Assembly: GCA_025890175.1 (NCBI GenBank)
Contig: JANPYM010000001.1
Span: forward strand, 2,814,288-2,878,287
Direction of reading: 5' to 3'
Source of the DNA: Ciborinia camelliae
Lineage: Eukaryota > Ascomycota > Leotiomycetes > Helotiales > Sclerotiniaceae
DNA: 64,000 nucleotides
The notes below the pieces were generated by a model, which made no database searches, was not told the DNA's origin, and saw only the letters and a program-made list of their open reading frames with translations. How positions within the stretch are numbered: position 1 is the first letter of the stretch; each line of letters opens with the position of its first letter. Both the position numbers and the translations under genes were made by a program. This document shows positions 1 to 12,129 of the stretch, in pieces.

Positions 1-59
1 GGTCAACTACCAGGATTATCACAAGATAACATCCCTTTCCTTTCCCTTCAACACAGGCA

Positions 60-182
60 CTTATTCCTTTTACAACCTCATAATCTAACATATCCATTTA
101 TCTTCTCTAGATATATCTTCTCTTTCTTCTCTTTCTCCATACGCTCCTTAGATTTCTTAATTCCATAATTCAAATCACCAAG
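60..182 (+). promoter_or_regulatory. Pyrimidine-rich leader of PEX11
   Basis: The bases just before the PEX11 start are strongly CT-rich, with TCTTCTCTTTCTTCTCTTTC-like runs around 112-140. Such tracts are common just upstream of or within fungal 5' leaders. The start context is CACCAAGATGG, a good fungal initiation context. No clear TATA box is assigned. Confidence 0.4.
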
Positions 183-943
183 ATGGTCGCCGATACTCTA
201 GTTTACCACCCATCTGTGGCCCATTACCTGAAATTCGTCTCAACAACCGTCGGCCGTGATAAGCTCCTCCGAACCCTTCAATACTTTTCTCGATTCTACG
301 CCTGGTATCTCCTCCGTACTAATGGTACACCTGGAGAAATCGCGCCCTATGAGGCCATCAAAAAGCAATTCGGACTTGCGCGTAAATTAATGCGCTTCGG
401 AAAGAATGTCGAACATTTGAAAGCAGCTGCTATTGCTGCGGATTCGAAGAGTCTTGATCCAGTAATCAAGTACTGTGCTGTGGGTAGGCAATTGGGATAT
501 GCGGGTTACTTGACCTTTGATGCGTTCACGGTGCTAGATACTGTGGGGATTAGGAAGAGTCCGTCGACGAAGAGGATACAGAAGGAGGCTTTTAAGTTTT
601 GGTTGATGGGACTCTTGTTTAGCACTGCGTCTGGAATGTACTCGTTGTATGACCTTCGGAAACAATCTGCAAAGATTGATAAGAAGGATGGAGAAGGAGT
701 TGTGGCTAGCAAGAGGATTGAGAAGTAAGTTGGGCCTCAGATATGAGCACATTGAGCTTGTTGCTAATATTTCGGTATAGGGAACGCGCTGCGATTAATA
801 TTCAACTCCTCTCGGACCTATGTGATCTTACGGTTCCCAGTTCGGCGATCGGATTGGCCAATTTCGATGATGGTATTGTTGGGTTGGCAGGAACCGTGAG
901 CAGTTTAATCGGCATTTACAGTCAATGGAAGAAGACTGCCTAA
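183..943 (+). CDS. PEX11: Peroxisomal membrane protein PEX11
   Basis: Two exons, 183-724 and 781-943, encode 234 residues. The 56-base intron has a GTAAGT donor, a GCTAAT branch site and a TATAG acceptor, and it joins ..RIEK to ERAAINIQ. The protein looks like the PEX11/PMP27 family. It opens with the family-typical V..HP.VA.Y.K..ST..GRDK.LR..QYF.RF..WYL segment, and it ends in a hydrophobic stretch (DDGIVGLAGTVSSLIGIYSQ) followed by a short basic tail. PEX11 proteins bend and elongate the peroxisome membrane and control organelle division and number. Length matches the usual 230-240 residues. The next gene downstream is on the same strand but 2.8 kb away, so no shared transcript is suggested. 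Identification is from recognised sequence pattern, not a search. Confidence 0.93.
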
Positions 944-3739
944 ATATTATACCAATCGGGTATTCCCAAGTCAGGAAGGCATATAATGGATCGTCGGAGT
1001 TGAAAGTTGAGCAATTGATGTAATTCCTATTCGGGACGGTTGGATTGGTGATGGATAATGAGATTGCATATTGGACCACTTGATACTGTAACCCTGCAGG
1101 CTCAGGTAGTCTGGAATCACTCCTATGCAAAAAAGGCCACGATGATGGACCAGAGTTCACAGAGGTCTATAGCCGAAAGCTGTATAAAATGGGTTTAGAA
1201 TGCCTTACCCAATTTTTTTTTTTAGTTTCACCCGCTACAGCAACGTTTGGCTAGGCTTTGTCTGGATATATTCTCTCGCTCCAAAATATTTGTTTGCGGA
1301 AACCTAATATCGAGGAGCAGAATCTCCCCGTACAATATGATTTCTACTGGCCTTCCTACAAGCTTCCAATATAGCGACATTGTTCTATTCTAGTGACTTT
1401 TGCCCAAGCCCCCCCTAATACCAGCCCCAGTGTTCTATATTATTAATAAGTGGTAGGTAGTTGTAGAGCGACGCCCCATAGCCAAGTGGCGGGGTACTCG
1501 TCTGATAAACTTTGTCAATTATGATGTTATTCACCCACTACGTGCTGACATTATTTTCGGCAAACAGATGCCGTCCAAAGCTTGTCAGACCGATTTCCTC
1601 CTGCGTTTCAATGTTGGATAGCTGGAGGTACTTTTGCTACCTCAAACTGTAAGACCCGCGTTGAGTCGCCGAGGCATTATGTGATTATTTCAACCTGCTT
1701 AACTCGACAAGGCACATGCCAAGTTCTAATTGCCAACACTGGTAGCCTTGGCGCCTTGAAATAGTCCCATTGGCCACACCGCGATCAGCGATATATATCC
1801 CCGATCGATCACAATGTAACTGAATGTCTGCTGTTGGATAATGCGCCGAGCCTCCTCTACTGCACCGACACTTGTATCTTTGGAAATCAAAACCAGCACT
1901 TCTCGGGCACAGAATGGTACAGTATGCAAGTTCAACACGTCTTGGGGGAATGAACTAACTGGAAATTGAGAATCGGGACATGCAGTAGCTCTCCGAGAGA
2001 GTTTCTAGAATTACGGGCAAAATGATTCAAGTCAGCTACAGATAGCATCTTTCAAGTATCGATGACAATCATCTTGTGAAATTGAGCGAACCAAAAACAA
2101 CACATAAATCTTCCCCAGCATTCCACCACCACTATAAAGTCGAGCCGATATTGATTTGAAGACGCCTTATGCCACATACCGAATAGGATATCATACACCA
2201 GAGCGACCATTAGTCTCGGTGAAGTACTTTACCTACTGTTGGTGGTATGATGTCTCGGAATTTCTTCAACATTGTAGCCCGATGCCCTCTCGATATATGC
2301 CGAACCGTTCTCCCTAGTGAGTATTATAGCCAGGGAGTTGAAGTCCAGACCCATTGAATAATATTGACCGTGTCCAATGCCTCACCTGATAGGAAATAGA
2401 ATCCTTGATAATTCTACCAACCAACAACCAACCAACACGCAAGTTACAAGGGTTCCATATCACTATTGGAATAAGCCTGTCATATGAATACTGTTCTACA
2501 AGGCACCACGATAAGATTTGTCGTTTTTGGAAGCTCATGGTTTGGCTGGGGAAAGTTATGGATACCGGTGGGGACGGCTAATAATGCTTCCCCGCGGCAT
2601 AGAAAGCTCCATTGAAGAAATGGCGGCCGTTGAAATCTTTCACTTATGAAAAGTATCATACTTTTCACCTGCGGCGGATTTTTATTCATCAATGTGATAT
2701 TATCTCATGTAGGGAACGAGGAATGAGAGAGCTGCGTAGCTAATATAATGCCATCCCCTTATCTTGCATCTAGAGCATATCTCCTCGTACGTGTGTGGGT
2801 CTTTTGTTTCTCAATACGACTCGTACTGGTTTGGAATTGAACCATGCAATAAGGAACGCTAACTAAACACTGATAAATCTCCCGCGGCAGGCCACTCAAC
2901 GTTAGATGACGAATTGGTCGCACCAAGAACGGCGCTGCTTGCGAGTATCTATTTGGCCAGCCTTATTATTAGTACAATGTTTGGTGAACCACTCTACCGG
3001 TATTCGCATTAGGAATCTACTGGGCCGAAGCATCACGGCCAGTATTGTCCACTCAGTATGGTGTGAATTCACACACGGGCCGAGTGATCAGCTGGCCCGA
3101 CCAAACAAGATAGCTCCTGCAGTTGGAAGCAATATGGCAGGCAGTTGGTTTCGGCAATGTGAAAAGGATGAGGAAATCTATGTACTCAAGTCACATTATG
3201 CAACTTCTTCGTCTAAAGCCGTATATCTTCACCACCTTCAGCATTAACCGTCCAACTTCAAGGGACTGGTTGACTGCGTGAAAATCGACGCTTTGCAACA
3301 GCTCATACGTTCAAGACAAGTTTCCGGATTGCTTATATGTACTTTTAGGGGTTTGCCGACATTCACTTGTGATCGATGACGGACCGTCGCCAAATCCGGG
3401 GATTACAATGTCGTCTCATGCGGGTGAGGTTACCAAATTTAGAAAATCCAAACAGATCTGTGTAACCACCATGCCATCATGTTGGTGGTTACAAAGTATT
3501 TGTATGGAAGATATTACCCAGAAGAGAAGGTGCGATGCACCTCAAAAGCGTTATAATGATCAAGTGGTCAACTTCTATTCCAACAGGCATCACTCACCTC
3601 AATCTTAATATATTCACTCACACTCGCGCTGCCTGCCCAGAGCGTTAAAAATTTCTCTCGCTTCTCAGACTTTGTATTTCGCACTACAACTTCGAAATAA
3701 ATCCAAGTTCTCTTAACAATCCTCATTGTCCCTCACTCA
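944..3739. other. Intergenic region, no gene seen
   Basis: This 2.8 kb stretch holds only short ORFs on both strands (longest about 113 codons at 2906-3247), with no recognisable domain, splice-consistent extension or codon pattern. It has a poly-T run at 1216-1223. The last part, roughly 3650-3739, is CT-rich and probably belongs to the leader of the transporter gene that follows. Confidence 0.6.
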
Positions 3740-5595
3740 ATGGCGCATTCATTTTCCAATCTCTGCATGAATGTGTTTGATGACTCTGGCACAGACGAGT
3801 TCAAAGGTCAAGTGACAACTGCAGTTCTAGAAATCACTCGAGATTTGGAGGAGGGAACTACCGGCTCAGAAAATACGGAAGGCGGCAATATTCCAAGAGC
3901 GGATGGAGGTAAAGATGCTTGGCTGTTTCTAGCCGCGTGCTTTGTGTTCGAGGCATTGATTTGGGGTACGTGCTACTGGTTTCAATGTTCAAGTTTCTTT
4001 CAACGTCCAAACGTGCTTAAATGTTCAATGCCGGTATAGGAACTGTGGAGGTGACTTGAGACTAACAATCAAACAGGATTTCCTTTCGCTTTCGGAGTTT
4101 TTCAGACGTATTACTCCACCCATCCCCCCTTCGATAAGCATGCAAACAGCATAGCTATTACTGGAACTTGTGCTACTGGAATCAGTACGTCCAATGTCTC
4201 GTTTCATTTAGATCCTTGAAAGATACCATTTGAACCCTCTATCTTCCCCATTTATTAGTACTCATGAAGCGTCGCAGTGTACCTTTTTGCTCCTGTTTCT
4301 CTCTACGTTCTGGAGACCTTCCCATCAATTCGCCGCCTGTCGTCAATAGTGGGTCTTCTAGTCGTATTGATAGCACTTGTTGCAGCCAGTTTTGCCACAC
4401 AAATATGGCACCTCGTCCTTACCCAAGGGGTTTTTTACGCTATCGGGGGTAGTCTTTCATACTCTCCAACTATGTTCTATCTCGATCAATGGTTTGGTAC
4501 GTAATAGGTTCTTTTATTTCATAATCCCTCATGTTCGGATTCAACTCTGTTTGGATACTTTACTATATTCGAATGTTCAATTCTGTTTTGGTATTTCATC
4601 TTCTCTTCTATATCCTCTTCCTTTTCATATAATGCGGTTTTGGTGCCTCATTCTACTCTAGAGTCACTCCTTATTAGGCAATTACTAAATCCCCTATTTG
4701 GTCATAGTCAAACGAAAGGGTCTTGCGCTTGGTGTCATGTGGTCAGGGTAAACATCAGATGTTCACGTTGAATCTATAACCATGACTAACAAGTTTCGGC
4801 AGTGTTGGAACTTCTGGTCTGATCTTCCCATTTCTCCTGTCGTATCTTCTTGATAGATATGGATTCCGCAGTACCCTTCGAATTTGGGCGGTTGTTTTGT
4901 TTCTTCTCTGTTGCCCTCTAATCTACTACATCAAACCGAGAATTTCGGCATCATGTTCCAGCAAACAGTCAACAAAAACAAGTTATACCTTTCTCAAATC
5001 TCCCATATTCTGGTTCCTCCAAATAGCAAATATTTTGTCCTCGCTCGGTTTCTTCTCGCCTTCCATTTACCTCTCGTCCTTTAGTGATTCACTCTCCTTT
5101 TCTCCTTTAACTGGCACGGCACTCATCGCGCTCTTGAATTCCTTCTCCGTAGTTGGAGCCATTTTCCTAGGCTATCTCTCCGATATCAGGGATATAACTA
5201 CCGTCGTACTTCTCTCATCTACTCTGTCCACCCTATCTATTTTCCTCTTATGGGGTATATCAACTTCCCTTGAATCTCTAGTAGTCTTCGCTATCATCTA
5301 TGGCACCTTTGCTGGAGGTTGGAGTGCCATCTGGGCAGGCATGATACGAGAAGTTCAACATGCAGATAACAATGCAGGGTTCGGTGTATTGATGGGCTTG
5401 TTCAGCGCAGGAAGAGGACTAGGGAGTGTGATATGTGGACCAGTTACTGAGTGGCTCGTTCGATATGGTGGTTTTGATGGCGTGGGCGGTGGTTATGGGA
5501 CGGAGTACGGGGCGGTCATTGTCTTTACAGGGGTGAGTGCTGCTTGTGGATTGATCGGTATGGGAGCGAGGTTTTGGAAGACGGAAAGAGTGTGA
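3740..5595 (+). CDS. MFS transporter, monocarboxylate-permease-like
   Basis: Five exons, 3740-3965, 4077-4184, 4278-4496, 4708-4747 and 4803-5595, give 461 residues in one frame. Donors are GTACGT at the first three introns and GTAAAC at the fourth. The third exon needs the CAG at 4275-4277, not the TTAG at 4258, to keep the frame. The product has an acidic N-terminal tail and then about 12 membrane segments. Motifs include FPFAFGVFQTYYSTHPPF in the first loop, SYSPTMFYLDQWF, VKRKGLALGVMWSGVGTSGL, and a C-terminal half with GYLSDIRD and YGTFAGGWSAIWAGM. These match the fungal MCT/Mch branch of the major facilitator superfamily, proton-linked or facilitative carriers at the plasma or vacuolar membrane. 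The substrate cannot be told from sequence; several yeast Mch proteins do not carry monocarboxylates. Confidence 0.85.
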
Positions 5596-7149
5596 ATGTA
5601 AGCTTGAATGTGGGAGTGATAAAGTGGTGATCAGTTTATCGTTGATCTCACAGATGCCTATCACACACGAGGTTGCAGAGCGGAATTTGCGGTCATGGGC
5701 TTCTGCAGCAAGGTAGGCAGTGGGCAAAGCGGTGATAAGACATATGGATAGCAGTATTAAAATTGAAGTTGTATATTAGATTCTAGAGTTGGATGAGATG
5801 CCTAGCGTATAATAACGTGCCCATATTCACTTATATTGCAACACAGAATAGCTTCCATTCCACCATATTGAATGACTAGTAAGCTGTAGAGAACAAGCTA
5901 GTCGTAAGGGGCGGAGTTAAAGCCCGTAATAAGAAAGTCTAAGTTCTTCGGAAGTGGGTTATATGTAAGTCTGTAGCTAAAATTGCCTAACATAAAGTTC
6001 TACTTGGTATCTTCGTCACCTAAGCAATCCCAAACTCAACCCTGGTTTAGTACAGCATCAATATAAGTATTATTCGCACCTCTCTCTCCTTCCCCTTTCC
6101 AAAAAAACTCAGCATTTTCATCTGAGCTAGCCTACTTTCAAGCGAAGTCATTTATGAAACAAAATCAATTAATTAACAAATTAGAAGATATTCAATAGTA
6201 TTGTTTCAATGAAGCTTAAATACTTATCTTTAAGAATACAGGAGGTGTACAGTGTGCAGGTAGGTTATAACATATGTATAACAGGATGTATTTGTACCCC
6301 GTACGGAGCTACTGTAGTATGAACATAAAGAAACGGCACAGCATTTATCTTCGTGTTACAGTACCCTTAGATAGATAGCTTCCGCATTTTTCTTCTCTTC
6401 CACTTACTTATACTGTATAATTTTACGATATACGATATAAAATCACGACTTACAATATAAAGTTGTGACTCGGGATATAATTTCACCATTTGCGATATAA
6501 AACCACAATCTACGATATAAATTAACGCATGTCTCTTGGATTGAATTGTCCCAAAAATACGCCATGTTAGATGAACTCTTTTTTCATTTGCTGAAGATCT
6601 TCAAGTGAAGAAAGCCTAGATCAAGTTGTGGATCTTCATCATAGCAACACTTTTTTCTTCAACCAACTAAAAGCCAACTTTAATCATATCTATTTATTAT
6701 TCTTACATATATTCAATAACAAGCAGTACAATCTGACTACCTTAGCGACGGGAAGAGGCGCAGTTGCCTCGATTCAACGAATGAAGATTAACAAAATTGA
6801 CGCGGTTGAGCGGCGCAGCTGTCAATGTATGCAAGGGCCGACAAGTATTCAAGGAACGATGTCGTATACAGCCACTTACTACCTTCTCAGTCGGCGCAAT
6901 TGTTTCTACTTCTCATTTGGTGTGGTAGTATCTGTGGTACCGTGGTATCGTCAGGTTGTTTTACCCAAATATATCTACTATTGTCATGATATGGGAATAT
7001 TTCGTGCGAATCTCATAAGGCTCTTGTGCCCACGCATAATATGGTTCTGCTTTGCCTTTGTCTTGGTTTTCTCTTTTCGTTCCTTTGGCTCAGAAAGTGT
7101 TGCTTTGGAAAATGCATATTTGGAGCTCTAAAGAAACCCTTACCTGAAG
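5596..7149. other. Intergenic region with a 20-base tandem repeat
   Basis: No credible gene is seen here. The stretch is AT-rich and contains the five-unit repeat listed separately. The ORF at 6628-7131 has no ATG-led coherent protein and overlaps the likely promoter of the membrane-protein gene at 7150, so it is not called. Confidence 0.5.
6431..6530. repeat. Five tandem copies of a 20-base unit
   Basis: Units start at 6431, 6451, 6471, 6491 and 6511, with exactly 20-base spacing. All keep the core GATATAA or AATATAA near their fifth base, while the second half varies around TCAC. The array sits about 620 bases upstream of the gene at 7150. It may be a decayed minisatellite or a set of TATA-like protein sites; nothing decides between these. 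Confidence 0.75.
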
Positions 7150-9198
7150 ATGCGGAGCCTGGTTTCTCTTCTCACGTTTTTCGTGCTTCTGGGGTACATC
7201 AATGCAGATGTTGCTTTTACATGGCCTCGTCCCGGGGCCGTTCTGGGTTCTGGGGATGTCACGCTTTGGTGGGAGGAGGATGGTGATGCGCTTTTGATTC
7301 GGGAGATTGGTAGTCATCTGTTAGTTTTGTTTACGGGAAGTAATAATGTTATGGTATGTTGCGAGATTCCTCCCTGACAAGCTATTAATTATGAATTGCT
7401 TACTGATATCCGTGTAGACCATATTGAATGAATGGGCCGTCCCCATTGGAACATATAATACAACTATACACCTCAATTCAAACATTGGACCCAATGCAAA
7501 CAATTCCTAGTAAGCAATCATATTCCTATCGGATTCGTTATTTTGACATGTTTCAGTTTCTTTGGTATTCAATCAAATCCTATCAATATCTCCAAGTATC
7601 CCTCAACCTCTATTCCGGTCCTCACAAATTTCTCTCCCCGCTTTTCCCTCACAAATATGACGGGCAAAGATTTTAGCTCTTCTATCAGCGCTGCAAATGC
7701 TGTGTGCGATACCACAGATGGACCAGATTCTGTTATTCGAGATGAATCGCAAGATCAAGTATCCTTAGCATTAGCCAGAGTATACTCATTGTCGTCGGCT
7801 CAAATGACAATGTCCGGGGCAATCTACAATCCAACTGATGATGATGTTATTGTGACAAATATCCCTTTGACGCCCATTATCTCTTCAACTACCTCGTCCA
7901 TATTCCCCGCAACAACCATACTCTCCACTCCAACGCCTACTATCTCTCCTCAACCCGTTACTGAAACCCCGAAGCAAACTCCGATACAGACTCCGATACA
8001 GACTTCGATACAGACTCCGATATTTGCAACTACGGCCCATAAGAGGATTGTTATTGCCGTTCCTGTAGCTATAGGAATTGCGGCTATTTTTGGTCTCGCT
8101 CTCTTCTTCCTTATTCGATATCGACGCCGACATACACCGTCCGAAAAGTCTGACACAGACGGGTCTATTCTCCCATTCTTCCCACCGCCACCCACTCATC
8201 CTAATACCTGGATGGACACCACAGCTTTAACTTTCAAATATAAATCCAATAATTTCTGGTACCGTTTGAAAGCCAAACGCCCACGAGGTAGCGTTGCCGA
8301 GCTTCCGGGCTATGAAATTCCTGGTACATTGAAGCACGCTTCACATCGAAACACCAGTCCAAGTGGAACGACGTGCATGGATACAAGTGAAATGGATCAC
8401 ACGTCTATTGCAATTCCTCCTACTGCAAAAGCTGGCATTTCATCAAGTACTTTCCAAAGCTCATCGCGAAATCTCCCAGGGCGCGAAGTCGGTTTTTTGG
8501 CTGTAGGTCCCGATTCTACATTTACCCACCACAACTCAGACATCAAAACTCCTATTGGTGCTACGCATACAAACCATTCACATCCACGAGCATCCACTAT
8601 TAAGACCATCACAACCGAAAGCTCAGGGATTCCTTCCTCGTCCGTTTTATCTTCATCTTTTAGTCGTGAACGCGAACTTGGCCCTTCTCCCGTTGACTTT
8701 GGAAACCCTCTTAATAAAGAGCGAGAAGCACAAACCCCGCCTCTACCACCAAGTCCAACGGCTCTAAGGGGAACGGCAAAAGTAGTTACGATTTCGAGGA
8801 GTAATTCATTGTTGCATTCGGGCTCAGGCGTTGGGGAAATACCTCAGGATTCTGCTTATTATCCTGTGGGAAATGTCTCGACTTGGAAGAAGAGACCAGA
8901 TGAATTTGCCTTTTCGAACTCTTCGCTGGCAAATCAAACGCCTTCGTATCAGACACTTTCGTCGGCATATCGATCCGAGTCCTTGCAAACATCATTTTCT
9001 CCACCACCAACTTCAGTGTTACCTGCAATGTCGCAACCAAAAAGGTTTAGAAGTCCGATGGGCCGGACAGATGAGAGTGAGGCGATTAGAGAGGCAGAGA
9101 GAAGGATCAGAGGGTTACTTAGAAGTGATGGGGGCACGAGTCCTGGTATAGATGGGGTGGTGAGTCCGGTTAGTCCTGTTAGTCCGATGTCGAGATAG
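7150..9198 (+). CDS. Kre9/Knh1-like type I membrane protein
   Basis: Three exons, 7150-7353, 7418-7509 and 7557-9198, encode 645 residues. Splicing removes the in-frame TAG at 7508-7510 through its GTAAGC donor. A signal peptide covers about residues 1-19 (MRSLVSLLTFFVLLGYINA). A beta-sandwich-like ectodomain follows, running from VAFTWPRPGAVLGSGDVTLW to SPRFSLTNMTG, which resembles the Kre9/Knh1 N-terminal domain of fungal wall proteins. Then come a Ser/Thr/Pro stalk with short QTPIQTPIQTSIQTPI repeats, one membrane helix near residues 263-286 (VIAVPVAIGIAAIFGLALFF) and an RYRRR stop-transfer. The roughly 355-residue cytoplasmic tail is Ser/Pro-rich. Most family members are GPI-anchored; this one has a long tail instead, which suggests a wall-associated sensor or scaffold. 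That role is inference. Confidence 0.7.
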
Positions 9199-9791
9199 GG
9201 GAAGGGGAGAATGTAAAAGAGTTATAATGTTTATAATAAATGCTTATATGGGATTGGTTTATGGAATGGAACGGAACGGAAGGGAAGGCAATAGGAATGG
9301 AATTGGATGGAAGAAATAGTAGGCTATGAACAAGAAATTGGTATTCAGAGGGAATTTGATGATGATGAATGAAGTGGGTCGGAATTGGAATGGAAATGGA
9401 AAATAGGATGAAATTATGAGTTGATTTAATGAATGAGCATGTACTATACATTTCGATATCTTCCATTTTTACCTGGAAGAAAGCCATTCACTCGAACTGA
9501 GTTAATTCAGAAAAGACCAAAATGGTTTATTTTCAGGGTCTATATCTAAATGTCTCTATTAATTTGGAATAATGAATGATATGTTTTCTGAGAATGAACG
9601 TCGTTCCTTTCGTGATGTTCTACAAAACATGCACAGCCCTATTTCTAAAAGTAAGGTATCAAGCAAAAAAGAAATCCCCAATCCGCAACAGTCGATGAGC
9701 TCGAGGGCATTTTAGAGCATCATGATTCTTATGATTCCTTTAATGAAGCACTTTCGATAGAAGCTGTTGTCTTTGTAAGAAAATATATAAT
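9199..9791. other. 3' flank with GGAATG-rich low-complexity DNA
   Basis: The bases 9255-9400 are rich in GGAATGGAAC, GGAAGG and GGAATTGG words, a degenerate purine-rich low-complexity tract. The reverse-strand ORF at 9179-9487 is just its complement. No gene is supported. Confidence 0.5.
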
Positions 9792-9797
9792 GTGTAT

Positions 9798-10270
9798 ATG
9801 AATTTCCATCATCTGGATGATGTTCCCAATGCTCGCTTTGCATTCGCCAATCATGGGCTAAGGACATGTTTAAATTCGCATCAAAGCTGCAGTCATGATA
9901 TATCCATTCTCATTAGAAGATTGGAGACCGAGCCGCTCGATCCATATCAGAAAATCGATGCGAATATAGCCTCACGTTTGTGCGTAGTGGGTGGAATTCC
10001 CATAGGTGTGAAGTATGCGACATTATCTCATCACTTGGGTAAAATTCCGAAGACTCAGAGATTAGTCTCGATAAATGGAAATATCAGTTCTTGGATTCGA
10101 GAGATGATACTGCGGGATGCTTCTCTGGTCGTAATTTGGAAATTTGTCTGCCGGCCCGAGTGGAAATTGTTCAAAATCAAAAAGATACTTTCCTGGCGCC
10201 ATCAAGTATCCAATACCCGAATACGAAGTTAAGCAGGAAGAATCTAAGTTTAGGACCCTACATGGTCTGT
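9798..10270 (+). pseudogene. Relic of a HET-domain gene
   Basis: Reading from the ATG at 9798 gives CLNSHQSCS, then VKYATLSHHLGKIPKTQRL. In HET (heterokaryon incompatibility) proteins the usual order is C..SH..C followed by Y..LSHCWG; here CW of the core motif has become HL. The next half of the family pattern, DDTAGCFSGRNLEICLPARV, is found about 100 bases on in another frame (from about 10091). It corresponds to the GCF..R....PARV block that follows the HET domain. The intervening WID..CI..D...W...M..VY section is missing, so the copy carries at least one deletion and a frameshift. Intact HET proteins trigger programmed cell death on non-self recognition. This fragment cannot encode one. 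Family assignment is by eye. Confidence 0.55.
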
Positions 10271-11087
10271 ATGACTGACGTTCATAAACATCGAATCTAG
10301 TTCCGGGACGTTCGTTATACCGCTGCAAACAAGCGCTCTTGGATTATCCAAAAAGCATATCTAATCTACAGTACGAGAATACAAACTGAATCCCCAACTC
10401 CCAATAACAACCATCCAGCCTCTCCCAAGTCCTCGTGTTGTTCATTTCCCAAGCAAAAAAACTCTTCTAGGAATGCACAGGGTAGCAAGCCTCAGAATCG
10501 TGCCCACTTGAAATACCCAAGCAGCGAGCCATTTGCCGGAGTTCGTGTTGAAGCCCCAAAATCCCTTCTAAGACTAGAATAAGAATCCTACCAATATCAA
10601 TCTCGATACCGAAAACACATGACATATGCCAGAAACTAAACTTGAACGTGAGCGCTTGAAATTTGCTTTTAGAGTCCGGGTGCCTGCGGTACAGCCTTAT
10701 AGAATAGGAAACCTAAGCATAGCTTCGGAAAAGCTCGTTGCTATTTTTGTTATAGCAAGAGAACTAATTTTACAACCGCGATATTTGGCTGGTCATTGGT
10801 AAGTTAATCTCATACCCTAGCCCAGCTCGCATGTTCTGTTCGGGTACGAACAAGAGTTCGAGAGCGATTGTGTATCTCACGAGCACCGTCTCGGTCTTTG
10901 GGATTCGATTGATAGGCCAATTCAATCCAGCATTTTGATGACATGCATGTATGCTAGTCGCGACTACTACGCACTACCCATGAGTCTTGAACAGATTGTT
11001 GAAGTAGTCACAAACAGTGTTAGCGAAGAGAAGTTAGGTAGCTCAAGTCCCAGGAGGCCATGTGGTTTCTAAAACCTCTGGAGCAAA

Positions 11088-11111
11088 CGATCGATCGATC
11101 GATCGATCGAT
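11088..11111. repeat. ATCG microsatellite, about six units
   Basis: The tetranucleotide GATC/ATCG is repeated about six times without interruption, giving a fully self-complementary tract. Confidence 0.95.
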
Positions 11112-11539
11112 TTTGAGATTATATTTAGTACGCTGGACACTCAAGACACTCAAAATATGATCTGATGATCTGTCCAGAAGAACGGAAAATTCCCATGGCA
11201 TCAATGAACAAGCTACCAAGCTACCCAACTACCCAACTACCAAGCCACCGACCTCTAGTTATCAGAGGATAATATGATATAATAACAAGGAAAGAATAAC
11301 AAAACCTACCTACAAACCAGGGACCCATCTATCCATCCATCCCTCCATCCCTCCACCCAATACATTACATAACATCCAGCAACGAGTAAAGGAAAATCAA
11401 ACAAAAACATTGAGACAATCCACCAATCCACCAATCCACCGGTCTATCTCTGTCTCCATCTACTATGGACAAGGCTGGGGGATCTTCGCTTTGGGCGTGA
11501 GGGAAAATTGTGATGGTGTACTGCATCGCATCTACATCT

Positions 11540-11705
11540 AACAATCCATCTCCATTCACTCCCATCTTCATTCACTCCCATCTCCATTCACTCCCATCTC
11601 CATTCACTCCCATCTCCATTCACTCCCATCTTCATCTCCATCCACTTTTATTTCCATTCACTTTTATCTCCATTCACTCCCATCTTCATCTTCATCTTCA
11701 TTCAT
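11540..11705. repeat. Minisatellite of CCATTCACTCCCATCT units
   Basis: The unit TCCATTCACTCCCATCT (17-18 bases) is repeated about eight times, with drift to TCCACTTTTATT and TTCATCTTCATC in later copies. An ORF through it (11510-11725) reads as Ser/His/Pro repeats and is not called as a gene. Confidence 0.9.
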
Positions 11706-12129
11706 TCCCAACACAAGGCAAGTAAAAAAAACGCATCTACCTACCCACCTACCCACCTACCTACCTGATTCCACAGCTCCATTTCATATCTCCATTTCAG
11801 ATTTGAAGCATGGGGAGACAGCCCGCTAGTACCTAGGTAGGCAGCTTACAACAGTATTACGCCAACCCAGCCCAGCCCAGCCCAGCCCACTTGGAACATT
11901 ATAGAATCAATCACACCATTCGATCACACCATCCGATCAGATCACATCGACACCCGAAAGATAAAATCGACAATTAAGTTAATAGATATTAACAGGTAGG
12001 CATTTAAGCCACTACCATCTCATTACATACTTTTCTTCCCAAACCTAGCACCTCATCCATTAGGAATCGTCGCTCCGACGCCCGTCCTTGAAAAGTGATT
12101 CTCTCCTTCCTCTACGAAGAAACCATGCC

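Larger units (their letters stand above)
10271..12129. other. Intergenic region with simple repeats
   Basis: No gene is seen. It holds an ATCG microsatellite, CCATCCAT and CCACCAATCC runs at 11330-11450, a 17-18 base minisatellite near 11540-11705 and a CCCAGCC run at 11864-11887. The 3' end of the permease gene follows on the reverse strand. Confidence 0.55.

Noticed and set aside
1471..1545. A tRNA-like start, GCCCCATAGCCAAGTGGCGG
   Set aside because: No fitting anticodon arm, T-arm or acceptor complement follows.
2906..3247. 113-codon forward ORF
   Set aside because: No domain, no good start context, no splice-linked neighbour.
6628..7131. 167-codon ORF upstream of the wall-protein gene
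   Set aside because: Starts at a non-ATG codon, low complexity, lies in a promoter zone.
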